From Chitinophagaceae bacterium (lineage in GTDB: Bacteria > Bacteroidota > Bacteroidia > Chitinophagales > Chitinophagaceae), in contig CAHJWK010000013.1 in assembly GCA_903642275.1 (NCBI GenBank), positions 1 through 59,598 on the forward strand: a stretch of DNA of 59,598 nucleotides, in the 5' to 3' direction. How positions within the stretch are numbered: position 1 is the first letter of the stretch; each line of letters opens with the position of its first letter. Positions 1 through 7,707 of the stretch are shown here, in pieces. The notes beneath the pieces were generated by a model. That model worked only from the letters and a program-made list of their open reading frames with translations. It had not been told where the DNA came from and did no database searches. Made by a program: the position numbers and the translations under genes.

Positions 1-1736
1 GTATTCTGAATCCATTTGCCAACAGCCTCTTCTGGTGTCCATCCTAATTTTGTTGCAGCCGTTTTATTTATCAATAGAGCATTCATTGTATCTGTTGGAA
101 ACTGCGCTGAAAAATCCCTGCCTGCTATTATTTTCAAACCCAATGTTTTTACATACTCAAAATCTGCAAACTCTGTTCTTGAATTCCATCGCTCACTATG
201 CCCTTCCACATCAAACATGTGCCCATCAAAAAAACCACCCGGCTCACCTGACATTAATGAAACAGACTGCACATTACTTTGATTTTGCAAGTCAGTTTTA
301 AAAACATTCATCTTGTTATAAATATCATCATTATCTATCGGCACAATCACTGTTTGTTCTTTATCATAACCAAGTTGTTTGTTTTTAACATAGCTCATTT
401 GTTTAGTAATGATGATAGTGCCTATAATAAGAAAAACAGATATGCTGAACTGAACAACCACCAACACCTGCCTGAATGATGCGCCACCTTTACCTAAACG
501 CAATCTTCCTTTCAATACCTGTATAGGCGAGAATGCAGACAGAAAGAATGCAGGATAACTTCCGGCAAAAAAACCTACAATAATAATTATGCTGATAAGA
601 AATAAATATATGGGTAAAGCATTCCATGAAACGGTTAATGAATAACCAAGCAACTGGTTATACAAGGGCATTGCAAGCAATAATAAACCAACCGAAAAGA
701 TGCACGAAATGGTTGTAAGCAAAACAGATTCGCCAATAAACTGCCATACCAAATTATTACGCAATGCGCCTAATACTTTGCGCAAGCCAACTTCTTTTGA
801 GCGTTCTGCTGCACGAATAGTAGAAAGGTTCATAAAGTTGATACAGGCAATCAGCAATATCAATACAGCAATAGAAAGAAAAATATATACAACAGTTTTG
901 TCTCCATGTTTTACTGAATCGAAAGTCGCATTTTCAAAATAGACATCTTTTAAAGGTGTTAGTGAAAGTGTAAAATTGAAACCATACTTCTTCATATCGG
1001 AACCCATGTATTTATTCATGAATTGCGGAAGTTGTTTTTCAATTTGTGCCTGCGTTGTATTTGAATTAAGCAATACATAAGTGTAGATGCCATTATTGAT
1101 CCATGTTGTCATCCAGCTTCTGTCTTTATAATTGGAAAGCGGCACAACAAGATCAAATTCAAGATGAGAGTTTGAAGGAACATCTTTCGCAATGCCGGTT
1201 ACTTTCAACTGTAAATCTTTATCAAGCGTAATTACTTTACCCATTGCATTATCAATGTTGCCAAAATATTTTTTTGCAGTTGTTTCAGTAAGTACAACAC
1301 TGTTTGGATTTAATAAAGCAGTTGATGTATTTCCTTTTATTAAAGGGAAAGTGAACAGGTTAAAAAAATCAGAATCTACATCAAGCACTTTCTTTTCATG
1401 AAAAGACCGGTTACCAATTGTAACAAGGTTATCTGTCGGATTTACACGAACTGCTTTTTGAATTTGTCCTTTGAAATCATTCAGCAATGCAGGTGCATAG
1501 GGGCCGGATAAATACGAAACACTATGTGCCTTCCCATCAATGGCAACACCGCGTATTACACGATAAATATTATAGCCTTGTTTATGAAAATTATCAACAC
1601 TAAATTCATTTATGATAAACAAAAAGATCATCATGCAAACAGTAATACCGATAGTTAAACCAAGGATATTGATAAAAGAAAAAACTTTATTCTTCATCAA
1701 GTTTCTCCAGGCGGTTTTTAAATAATTTTTAAACAT
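1..1736 (-). CDS. FtsX/MacB-like ABC transporter permease, 3' end cut by the window edge
   Basis: The reading frame is open on the minus strand from an ATG at 1736 to base 1, about 578 codons, so the C-terminal third lies outside the window. The start reads MFKNYLKTAWRNLMKNK followed by a first membrane helix, the usual opening of the roughly 800-aa Bacteroidota permeases with two FtsX domains and MacB_PCD periplasmic domains. A motif reading RAAERSKEVGLRKVLGA lies near residue 310, after the first periplasmic domain, and marks the first FtsX domain. Further membrane segments follow. It lies 56 bp downstream of a second permease in the same orientation, so the two are probably co-transcribed. 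These permeases usually work with a separate LolD/MacB-type ATPase, which is not in this window. The substrate cannot be predicted; related proteins are linked to peptide export and envelope stress. Confidence 0.88.
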   Translation of the reverse strand, partial: MFKNYLKTAWRNLMKNKVFSFINILGLTIGITVCMMIFLFIINEFSVDNFHKQGYNIYRVIRGVAIDGKAHSVSYLSGPYAPALLNDFKGQIQKAVRVNPTDNLVTIGNRSFHEKKVLDVDSDFFNLFTFPLIKGNTSTALLNPNSVVLTETTAKKYFGNIDNAMGKVITLDKDLQLKVTGIAKDVPSNSHLEFDLVVPLSNYKDRSWMTTWINNGIYTYVLLNSNTTQAQIEKQLPQFMNKYMGSDMKKYGFNFTLSLTPLKDVYFENATFDSVKHGDKTVVYIFLSIAVLILLIACINFMNLSTIRAAERSKEVGLRKVLGALRNNLVWQFIGESVLLTTISCIFSVGLLLLAMPLYNQLLGYSLTVSWNALPIYLFLISIIIIVGFFAGSYPAFFLSAFSPIQVLKGRLRLGKGGASFRQVLVVVQFSISVFLIIGTIIITKQMSYVKNKQLGYDKEQTVIVPIDNDDIYNKMNVFKTDLQNQSNVQSVSLMSGEPGGFFDGHMFDVEGHSERWNSRTEFADFEYVKTLGLKIIAGRDFSAQFPTDTMNALLINKTAATKLGWTPEEAVGKWIQN

Positions 1737-1792
1737 AAAAGAAGTTAGTTGTGTAGTTTTAATAGGCTTTAGCCTATAACTAATAGCTTTGT

Positions 1793-4222
1793 TTACTCGG
1801 TTCTTAAACTCTTTACCGGGTTTGCTATCGCTGCTTTTATTGATTGAAAGCTGATAGTAATTAAAGCGATCAATATTGCTGTTACACCGGCAATAAGAAA
1901 TATCCACCAGTTTATATTAATGCGATAAGCAAAATCACTCAGCCACTGGTGCATAAAATACCAGGCAACCGGTGATGCAATAATGAATGCGATAAAAACC
2001 AATACCAAAAAATCTGTTGAAAGCAATGAAACAATATTGCTGATACTGGCGCCTAAAATTTTACGAACACCAATTTCTTTTGTGCGGCTTTCAACAGTAA
2101 ATGTTACCAGGCCAAACAAACCAAGACAAGCTATGAAGATTGCCCACAAAGAAGCACTGGTAAAAATGTTTCCGTATTGCATCTCAGATGCATAGAGCTT
2201 ATTGTAATTATCATCAATAAAAAAATATTCAAACGGGTTGCCGGCAAAGCTTGCTTTATACAGCTTTTGCAATGAGCTGATTTTGCTTTCTATGTTTTCA
2301 GGTGTAAGCCGAACCGTATAATAATTACTGTTATTCTGAGGATAAAAAATCATAGGGTCTATTGCATGTTGAACGCTGATATGGTTATAATCTTTTACAA
2401 TGCCAATTACATCAAGTTTGCGTTCGTCCCATTGAATCTTTGTTTTTAATGCATCTTCCGGGTTAGTAAAGCCGAGTTCTTTAATTGCAGTTTCATTCAT
2501 CAAAACTTTACTGTTATCATTCCATGCAACTTTACATTCTGCTTCAGTAAAATCTCTGCCGGCAATTAACGGAATCTGGTAAGTGTTCAGATAGTTATTG
2601 TCAATAATTGCAAAAGAATATGCTTTTACTTCATTCCCTTTTTTCGAAAGTGGTTGGGTAAAACCGCTTGTTGTGAAATTATAGTAACCACTGGGAATAC
2701 TGCCTGTAATACAAAATGCTTTTACAAAACTTTGGCTGGCTAATTCATTTTTAAAAACTGTTTTATTTAAATTTAATATGCTGTCTTCACCAACCTGAGG
2801 GCCATGCATTACAAGCAACTGACCTGGGTTTAAACCAAGCTTTTTGTTTTGCATAAAATGCAATTGTGTATAAATAACAATAGTGGCTATGATTAATATA
2901 ATTGAGATAGCAAACTGTGCTACCACCAGCGATTTACGCAATAAAACACCTTTGGATGTTTTACTGATTTTTCCTTTAAGTGTTTCAACAGGCTTAAAAC
3001 CTGCCAATGAAAATGCTGTGTATGCGCCTGACAAAAGAGAACCAATCAACAAAAAAATAAATGCGTATAACCAGGTGCTTGTTGTTGTAATACTTTGCAG
3101 CGAAATAGTTTCATCAACAAGCTTATTAAACAAAGGCTGTAATGCAACCACCAGTATAATTGCAAGTAAAAATGCAAGTATGTTTATTAATAAAGATTCG
3201 CTGATGAATTGTATTACCAAATTTTTTTTACTGGCGCCGATAACTTTTCTTACACCAACTTCATTAGCCCGTTTAAAAGAATTGGCAGTTGAAAGATTGA
3301 TATAATTAAACCATGCAATCAATAAAATTAAAAATGAAATTACACCAAGCATGTACACATACTTAATATTGCCGTTAACAGGATAATTGTCGTTTAGTGC
3401 ACTGCCAAGATGCATACTAGCAAAAGGCTGCAGCTTAAATATCACGCCATCTTTATCTTTTTTCAAAGCAGTACGTAACACCGTTAATTTTTTCTGCAAT
3501 GTGTTTATATCAGTATTCTTATTTAGTAAAAAAAATGTGTAGATATATTGCGAATTAAGGTTATCCGTAGCAGCCCAATCATTGTGTTGCAGGTTGGCAG
3601 GATTCTTTAAAGTTTCCAGGGAAAGAAGCATGTTGTAACGCAGATCAGAATTGTCTTTCATATCTGTATACACACCTCCAACCGTATAAACTGTTTTACC
3701 AAACTGGTTATTGATTATAAGTGTTTGATTAACCGGATTAAGGCTGCCAAAATATTTTTTTGCACTCGTTGCTGAAATAAAAACAACATTTGGTTTATTT
3801 AATGATGACGCATTGCCAGCCTGTAACGGAAAACTAAAAAATTTAAAAAAGTTTCCATCAGCATAACCGGTATTTGTTTCACTAAAAAATTCATCAGGAT
3901 TATTTTTTTTACTAATAACGGTACTGCCGGTTTCTTCATCAAATCTGCAATAATCTTTTATTTCAGGAAAGCGTTGCTTTGCAATTGCAGCCCATCCGGG
4001 TTCTGTTTCAGGCCATGTTTTATTTGCCGGATCCTGGTTAATAAGCCGGTACATTTGCGGCAGGTTTGCATGAAATTTATTTACGCTTTTTTCAAGGCTT
4101 ATATATTCCATCAACAATAAAAAAGCGCAGATGCCTAAAGCAAGACCGGTTATATTTATAAGGGCTGTTGTTTTATTGCGTGTAATATTTCTAACTGCGA
4201 TTTTGAAATAATTTTTAAGCAT
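1793..4222 (-). CDS. FtsX/MacB-like ABC transporter permease, complete
   Basis: This protein of 809 aa opens with MLKNYFKIAVRNITRNKTTA and a first helix at about residues 20-40. A MacB_PCD periplasmic domain follows (about 45-270), then a first FtsX domain with the motif RANEVGVRKVIGASKKN (near 318). A second periplasmic domain comes next, then a second FtsX domain with ESRTKEIGVRKILGASISN near residue 710. It ends IKAAIANPVKSLRTE, the usual end of this family. Length and domain order match complete members. It precedes the edge-cut permease at 1-1736, and a decayed third copy lies upstream at 4451-5260, so this is a tandem paralogue array. No ATPase partner is encoded nearby. A repeat cluster at 4337-4366 upstream may be an operator. 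Function as an inner-membrane transporter subunit is secure at family level; the substrate is unknown. Confidence 0.92.
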   Translation of the reverse strand: MLKNYFKIAVRNITRNKTTALINITGLALGICAFLLLMEYISLEKSVNKFHANLPQMYRLINQDPANKTWPETEPGWAAIAKQRFPEIKDYCRFDEETGSTVISKKNNPDEFFSETNTGYADGNFFKFFSFPLQAGNASSLNKPNVVFISATSAKKYFGSLNPVNQTLIINNQFGKTVYTVGGVYTDMKDNSDLRYNMLLSLETLKNPANLQHNDWAATDNLNSQYIYTFFLLNKNTDINTLQKKLTVLRTALKKDKDGVIFKLQPFASMHLGSALNDNYPVNGNIKYVYMLGVISFLILLIAWFNYINLSTANSFKRANEVGVRKVIGASKKNLVIQFISESLLINILAFLLAIILVVALQPLFNKLVDETISLQSITTTSTWLYAFIFLLIGSLLSGAYTAFSLAGFKPVETLKGKISKTSKGVLLRKSLVVAQFAISIILIIATIVIYTQLHFMQNKKLGLNPGQLLVMHGPQVGEDSILNLNKTVFKNELASQSFVKAFCITGSIPSGYYNFTTSGFTQPLSKKGNEVKAYSFAIIDNNYLNTYQIPLIAGRDFTEAECKVAWNDNSKVLMNETAIKELGFTNPEDALKTKIQWDERKLDVIGIVKDYNHISVQHAIDPMIFYPQNNSNYYTVRLTPENIESKISSLQKLYKASFAGNPFEYFFIDDNYNKLYASEMQYGNIFTSASLWAIFIACLGLFGLVTFTVESRTKEIGVRKILGASISNIVSLLSTDFLVLVFIAFIIASPVAWYFMHQWLSDFAYRININWWIFLIAGVTAILIALITISFQSIKAAIANPVKSLRTE

Positions 4223-4336
4223 AACCAGAATTTTTTACCGGAAATAATTTATTGCTCTTAAACAATGTTCAAGGGTTATGCCAACGCTCAAATACTTATG
4301 CAGCATAGCTTTTAGAATTTGTTCATTATTTAAAAC

Positions 4337-4366
4337 TGTACGGAAACGTACATGTAATGTACGGAT
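4337..4366. promoter_or_regulatory. Repeat cluster resembling a double operator
   Basis: The 8-mer TGTACGGA occurs at 4337-4344 and again at 4359-4366, offset by 22 bp, about two helical turns. Between them, 4347-4363 is a 7-bp inverted repeat (CGTACAT, 3-nt spacer, ATGTACG), and GTACG/CGTAC at 4338-4342 and 4347-4351 forms another dyad. It sits about 115-145 bp upstream of the permease starting at 4222. ATGT/ACAT half-sites recall PadR-type operators, and PadR regulators often accompany FtsX permeases in Bacteroidota, but no regulator gene is present here. Assignment as an operator is inference. Confidence 0.4.
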
Positions 4367-4450
4367 ATGCCAAAGAAACTCACTCAAAAATTAAAACCAG
4401 AATAACTATAAATTTTAATTTTTAATCTACCAAAATTTCTGTTCAGACAT

Positions 4451-5260
4451 TATTCTGTTCTTAAACTTTTTACAGGATTGGCTATCGCTGCTTTTATGGT
4501 TTGAATACTTAATGTTAGTAATGCAAGCGTCAACATAAGTAAACCTGCGGAAACAAATATCCACCAGCTCATTGCTGTTCTATATGCATAATCCTGAAGC
4601 CATTTGTACATTGCCCACCACGCTGATGGTGCTGCAATAATAAATGCAATGCAAACCAGTTTTACAAATCTGTTGATAGAATTGAAACGATGTTTGTTAC
4701 TGTGGTACCCAATATTTTCTGATGCCGATTTTTAGCGATGGTATCATCGAAAAATGTATAATCAAAATCTTCGCCGGGGGTAAATTTGGCTTTCACTCAA
4801 CAAACATTAATTGGATTTTTTAAAAATGCATTTGGCGAACCGGCAATCCATTGATGCGTGGTATCAAATAAAAATATTGCAGATTAGTAAAAACAACATC
4901 CGCCTGCTTTTTATATCAACAGGCTTGGCACTTTCTTTTGCAATAGTAACCTTTACAGTTCCATTACCTAAACTGCATTACAGGAACTGTTTGTTCAACA
5001 CCTGTTACTTCATTTTGTATGGCTTTGCTTAACGGCTCAACTACTGCAGCACTATGGCCTTCATTCTCGTTAAACTTCAGGTTCATTACAACACGGTAAA
5101 TTCTTTCACGGTCAGGTTCAAACTTATCGTAGCTCAACTTATAATATACAACCAAAAAAATACCAATGCAGCGATGCCAATATATAACCCTATATATTAA
5201 TAACAGAGAAACTTTGTTGTGCCAAAAGTTTCTTAATGCAGTGTTTATATAATCATACAT
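4451..5260 (-). pseudogene. Decayed third FtsX-like permease (N- and C-terminal remnants)
   Basis: The 5' end, from ATG at 5260, reads MYDYINTALRNFWHNKVSLL and continues with a recognisable periplasmic start (FLVVYYKLSYDKFEPDRERIYRVV). A frameshift lies inside the first membrane segment. Past about 4964 the frame is lost; fragments resembling the family (IAGSPNAFLKNPIN near 4820) sit in other frames. The 3' end, about 4451-4690, reads through the last membrane helices and ends IKAAIANPVKSLRTE followed by a stop, almost the same end as the intact neighbour. Together these cover only about 270 codons of an expected 800, so about two thirds of the gene has been deleted. This is a true remnant and not a single sequencing error. 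Confidence 0.85.
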
Positions 5261-5361
5261 AAAAATGATTTTTTATGTATGATTTTAATTTGATGTAGTA
5301 AAAGTAAAATATGCAAAGGTTATCAGTATCATTATAGCCGATACTAAATCCATAAAACACC

Positions 5362-5532
5362 ATGACTAACACCTTTACTTTGAATGAAATACAATGCCTT
5401 GTTGCAGATTCACTTAGGTTTTTATTTTCTGTATCAGATCTTTCAGTGACACTCACCAACATGGGTTATACGTGCAAGCTTGATGAAATTAATTTTATGT
5501 GGATGGTGAAGAAAGTGTGTAGAAACAGATAA
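5362..5532 (+). CDS. Small ORF of 56 aa, unrecognised
   Basis: An ATG at 5362 opens a 56-codon frame ending at TAA 5530-5532, 52 bp before exonuclease III. The product begins MTNTFTLNEIQCLVADSLRF. I recognise no domain, signal peptide or clear ribosome binding site. It could be a genuine small protein, a gene remnant, or chance. The rest of 5261-5584 is AT-rich and shows nothing else I can support. Confidence 0.25.
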   Translation: MTNTFTLNEIQCLVADSLRFLFSVSDLSVTLTNMGYTCKLDEINFMWMVKKVCRNR

Positions 5533-5584
5533 TAATTTTCAACTAAACACGATAATGTTTTTAATTTAGGAGCGCAATAAACAT

Positions 5585-6361
5585 ATGAAAATAGCTACTT
5601 ATAATGTGAATGGAGTTAACGGCCGGTTGCCAGTGTTGCTTCAATGGCTGAATGAAACCGTTCCTGATATTGTTTGCCTGCAGGAGCTAAAGGCACCACA
5701 GGAAAAATTTCCGCTGCAAGCGATACAGCAAGCCGGCTACAATGCTATATGGCATGGACAGAAAAGCTGGAATGGTGTGGCCATATTATCCCGTGGTACA
5801 ATACCTGTAGAAACGCAACGCGGACTGCCAGGAGATGAAGAAGATTTACATAGCCGCTATATTGAAGCAAAGGTGAATGATATAACTATCGGATGTCTTT
5901 ATCTTCCAAACGGCAACCCGGCACCAGGTGTAAAGTTTGATTACAAGCTAAAATGGTTTGAACGATTAACTGCGCATGCTGCCACGCTTTACGCATCAGG
6001 AGATCCCGTTGTGTTAACCGGTGACTATAATGTTATGCCAACCAACCTTGATGTATATAAACCTAAACGTTGGGCGGATGATGCTTTATTTCGCCCTGAA
6101 GTGAGAGCTGCATTTCATCAGCTTGTTGCACAGGGCTGGACAGATGCGTTGAGAAGGCTTTACCCAAATGAAACGATTTATACATTCTGGGATTATTTCC
6201 GGAATGCTTTTGGACGTAATGCAGGGCTTCGAATAGATCATTTCCTGTTAAGTAAAACACTTGTCAAACGTTTAACTGCCGGTGGTGTTGACAAGTATGT
6301 TCGTGGCTGGGAAAAATCTAGTGACCATGCACCTGTATGGATTGAACTGAGTGATAAATAA
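5585..6361 (+). CDS. xth: Exodeoxyribonuclease III (AP endonuclease)
   Basis: The 258-aa product is a full-length ExoIII-family enzyme of the endonuclease/exonuclease/phosphatase fold. It cleaves DNA at abasic sites and removes 3' blocking groups in base excision repair in the cytoplasm. Family motifs are present in order: NVNGVNGRLP at the N-terminus, QELKAP with the metal-binding Glu near residue 34, YLPNG near 107, LTGDYNVMPTNLDVY with the Asp/Asn pair near 145-150, RIDHFLLSK near 217, and the C-terminal catalytic SSDHAPVW. The start is supported by AGGAG about 11 bp upstream of ATG, unusually strong for this sequence. It is a single-gene unit convergent with the gene at 6451-6705. Confidence 0.96.
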   Translation: MKIATYNVNGVNGRLPVLLQWLNETVPDIVCLQELKAPQEKFPLQAIQQAGYNAIWHGQKSWNGVAILSRGTIPVETQRGLPGDEEDLHSRYIEAKVNDITIGCLYLPNGNPAPGVKFDYKLKWFERLTAHAATLYASGDPVVLTGDYNVMPTNLDVYKPKRWADDALFRPEVRAAFHQLVAQGWTDALRRLYPNETIYTFWDYFRNAFGRNAGLRIDHFLLSKTLVKRLTAGGVDKYVRGWEKSSDHAPVWIELSDK

Positions 6362-6450
6362 ATGTGGCTTTGCTCTTTTCATCTTAAAAAAGCGACGGCA
6401 TGAAGCCAACGCTTAGTGCAAAAATTAAAACCGAACTGCAATTATCTTTA

Positions 6451-6705
6451 TTACTCCTTATCATCGTTATCACTTCCTTCAAGCTTAACAAGCTTATTAT
6501 ATAGACCCAGTAAGAGAAATGGTGCAGCCCATTGACCAACAAATAATGCGTTGTGTCTTTTGCCAGCTATTTTTAATGCAAGTGAAACGCCGATTGAACC
6601 GAGCGCAGCCCATAAGAAAATATCAGAAGGAATTTTTGCTGTCTGCTTTTCAATTCCTTTGGCAACCGGTCCTTCTTTATGTTCTGTGTTTGATGTGATA
6701 TCCAT
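6451..6705 (-). CDS. Small predicted membrane protein, unknown function
   Basis: I place the start at ATG 6705, giving 84 aa beginning MDITSNTEHKEGPVAK. A longer frame from 6774 would begin inside the hairpin terminator of the upstream gene, so the internal start is more likely. Two hydrophobic segments are visible, about residues 31-48 (IFLWAALGSIGVSLALKI) and 55-72 (ALFVGQWAAPFLLLGLYN), followed by an acidic tail ending GSDNDDKE. This suggests a two-helix inner-membrane protein. I recognise no named family. It is read in the same direction as the lipoprotein at 6814-7329 but separated from it by a terminator. Confidence 0.65.
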   Translation of the reverse strand: MDITSNTEHKEGPVAKGIEKQTAKIPSDIFLWAALGSIGVSLALKIAGKRHNALFVGQWAAPFLLLGLYNKLVKLEGSDNDDKE

Positions 6706-6755
6706 AAGTGTTTTTTGAGATAACGTTGTTTCTGCAGTTTCGTTCACATTGCGCC

Positions 6756-6787
6756 AAATAAAAAGCCGCTTCATGATAAAGCGGCTT
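6756..6787 (-). terminator. Rho-independent terminator of the DUF4142 gene
   Basis: On the minus strand a perfect 9-bp stem (AAGCCGCTT, 6779-6787 paired with 6763-6771) has a 7-nt loop and is followed by TTTTATTT. It begins 26 bp after the stop codon of the lipoprotein gene at 6814-7329. The form is canonical. Confidence 0.85.
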
Positions 6788-6813
6788 ACACATTACAATT
6801 GGTAAATCAAAAC

Positions 6814-7329
6814 TTATTTTAATTGTGCCTGGATAGCAAGTGCTTCCTGCAAATGCATTTGTATAGTTGGCAAATTGGTTTTTGCATAATTAACTACTGT
6901 GCTGTTTACACCAACCGATATTTCCTGATTAAAAGCAGCAATAGTTTTGATGTGATCAACTACCTGTCCATTTATGTAAGTAGTATCGAACTTATAACCG
7001 GACAAAGTTTTGAGCAGTGCATCAGTTGCTAGGTGCGCGGAATCCGGAGTTTGTGGGATTGGCGTATTAAGACTGGAAGCGATTGATGTTAGCTTTGCTT
7101 CAGCTTTCCCGTGATCCTGCACCATCATGCCACCAAACATTTTTACAGAATCGAGATTGCCATTTATGGCCGCTATACCGCCGGCAACAACTTCGGCCCA
7201 GTTTGAGTAAGAAGCGGTCTTCAAAAATAAAATATCTCCTTTCGAAGGGGTCTGGCCAGGAGGGTTAGGATTTTTGCCGCATGCAACGGCTAACAGAAGC
7301 AAAGCTGAAAGAACAAATGTTTTTTTCAT
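6814..7329 (-). CDS. DUF4142-type lipoprotein
   Basis: The 171-aa product starts MKKTFVLSALLLLAVACGKN, a lipoprotein signal with the acylated Cys at residue 17. The rest is mainly alpha-helical and matches DUF4142: a helix with MMVQDHGKAEAKLTSIA near residues 67-83, the NTPIPQTPDSAH segment, and a last helix ending LQEALAIQAQLK. DUF4142 proteins are periplasmic or envelope-anchored four-helix proteins of uncertain role, distantly related to ferritin-like folds. Transcription ends at the hairpin just downstream. Start and family are confident; the function is not known. Confidence 0.85.
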   Translation of the reverse strand: MKKTFVLSALLLLAVACGKNPNPPGQTPSKGDILFLKTASYSNWAEVVAGGIAAINGNLDSVKMFGGMMVQDHGKAEAKLTSIASSLNTPIPQTPDSAHLATDALLKTLSGYKFDTTYINGQVVDHIKTIAAFNQEISVGVNSTVVNYAKTNLPTIQMHLQEALAIQAQLK

Positions 7330-7707
7330 AAAGGTTATTTTTTTACTAAACTTTATGCGGGTTAAAAAGGTTTACAGCTCGTCCATATATTTATATTGAT
7401 AATAATAGCATCGCTTACAGTGATCAGTATAGTTCCAATAATTTCTTTTAATTGTTTCTTGCTTTCAGTTAATTTTTATCAACTTTCCTCAAATTCTTTT
7501 TATATAAAAAATATTTTACATAAAATACTTTTACAATTTCGTTTTTGACCGTCAAATTTGCATGAACAGTTAATTCTCGATACAGACGATATCTATGCCG
7601 GTATTTATTCAGTTTTTAGCGAAGTAGTAATCTGCTTAGTAACTGAATTTATGACGTCTTATATTTATTGCGTTAGATTAAATAACATAATCGATTTGAT
7701 AATTAAG
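7330..7707. other. Intergenic AT-rich region between the polysaccharide locus and the DUF4142 gene
   Basis: These 378 bp hold no open frame I can support. The downstream end of the polysaccharide operon enters from 7707. An 8-bp inverted repeat (ATTCAGTT at 7607-7614, AACTGAAT at 7641-7648, 26-nt loop) could be a weak terminator for it, though no clear U-tract follows. The promoter of the DUF4142 gene must also lie here, but I find no good match to the Bacteroidota -7/-33 boxes. Confidence 0.4.

Noticed and set aside
2883-3305. Plus-strand open frame of 140 codons
   Set aside because: It lies antisense within the intact permease gene, and its translation has no protein-like pattern.
5253-5462. 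Minus-strand frame of 69 codons before the permease remnant
   Set aside because: No protein-like pattern, and it overlaps the plus-strand small ORF and the remnant's start.
6706-6774. Longer N-terminus for the small membrane protein
   Set aside because: The added codons start inside a canonical terminator hairpin of the upstream gene, so the internal ATG at 6705 is preferred.
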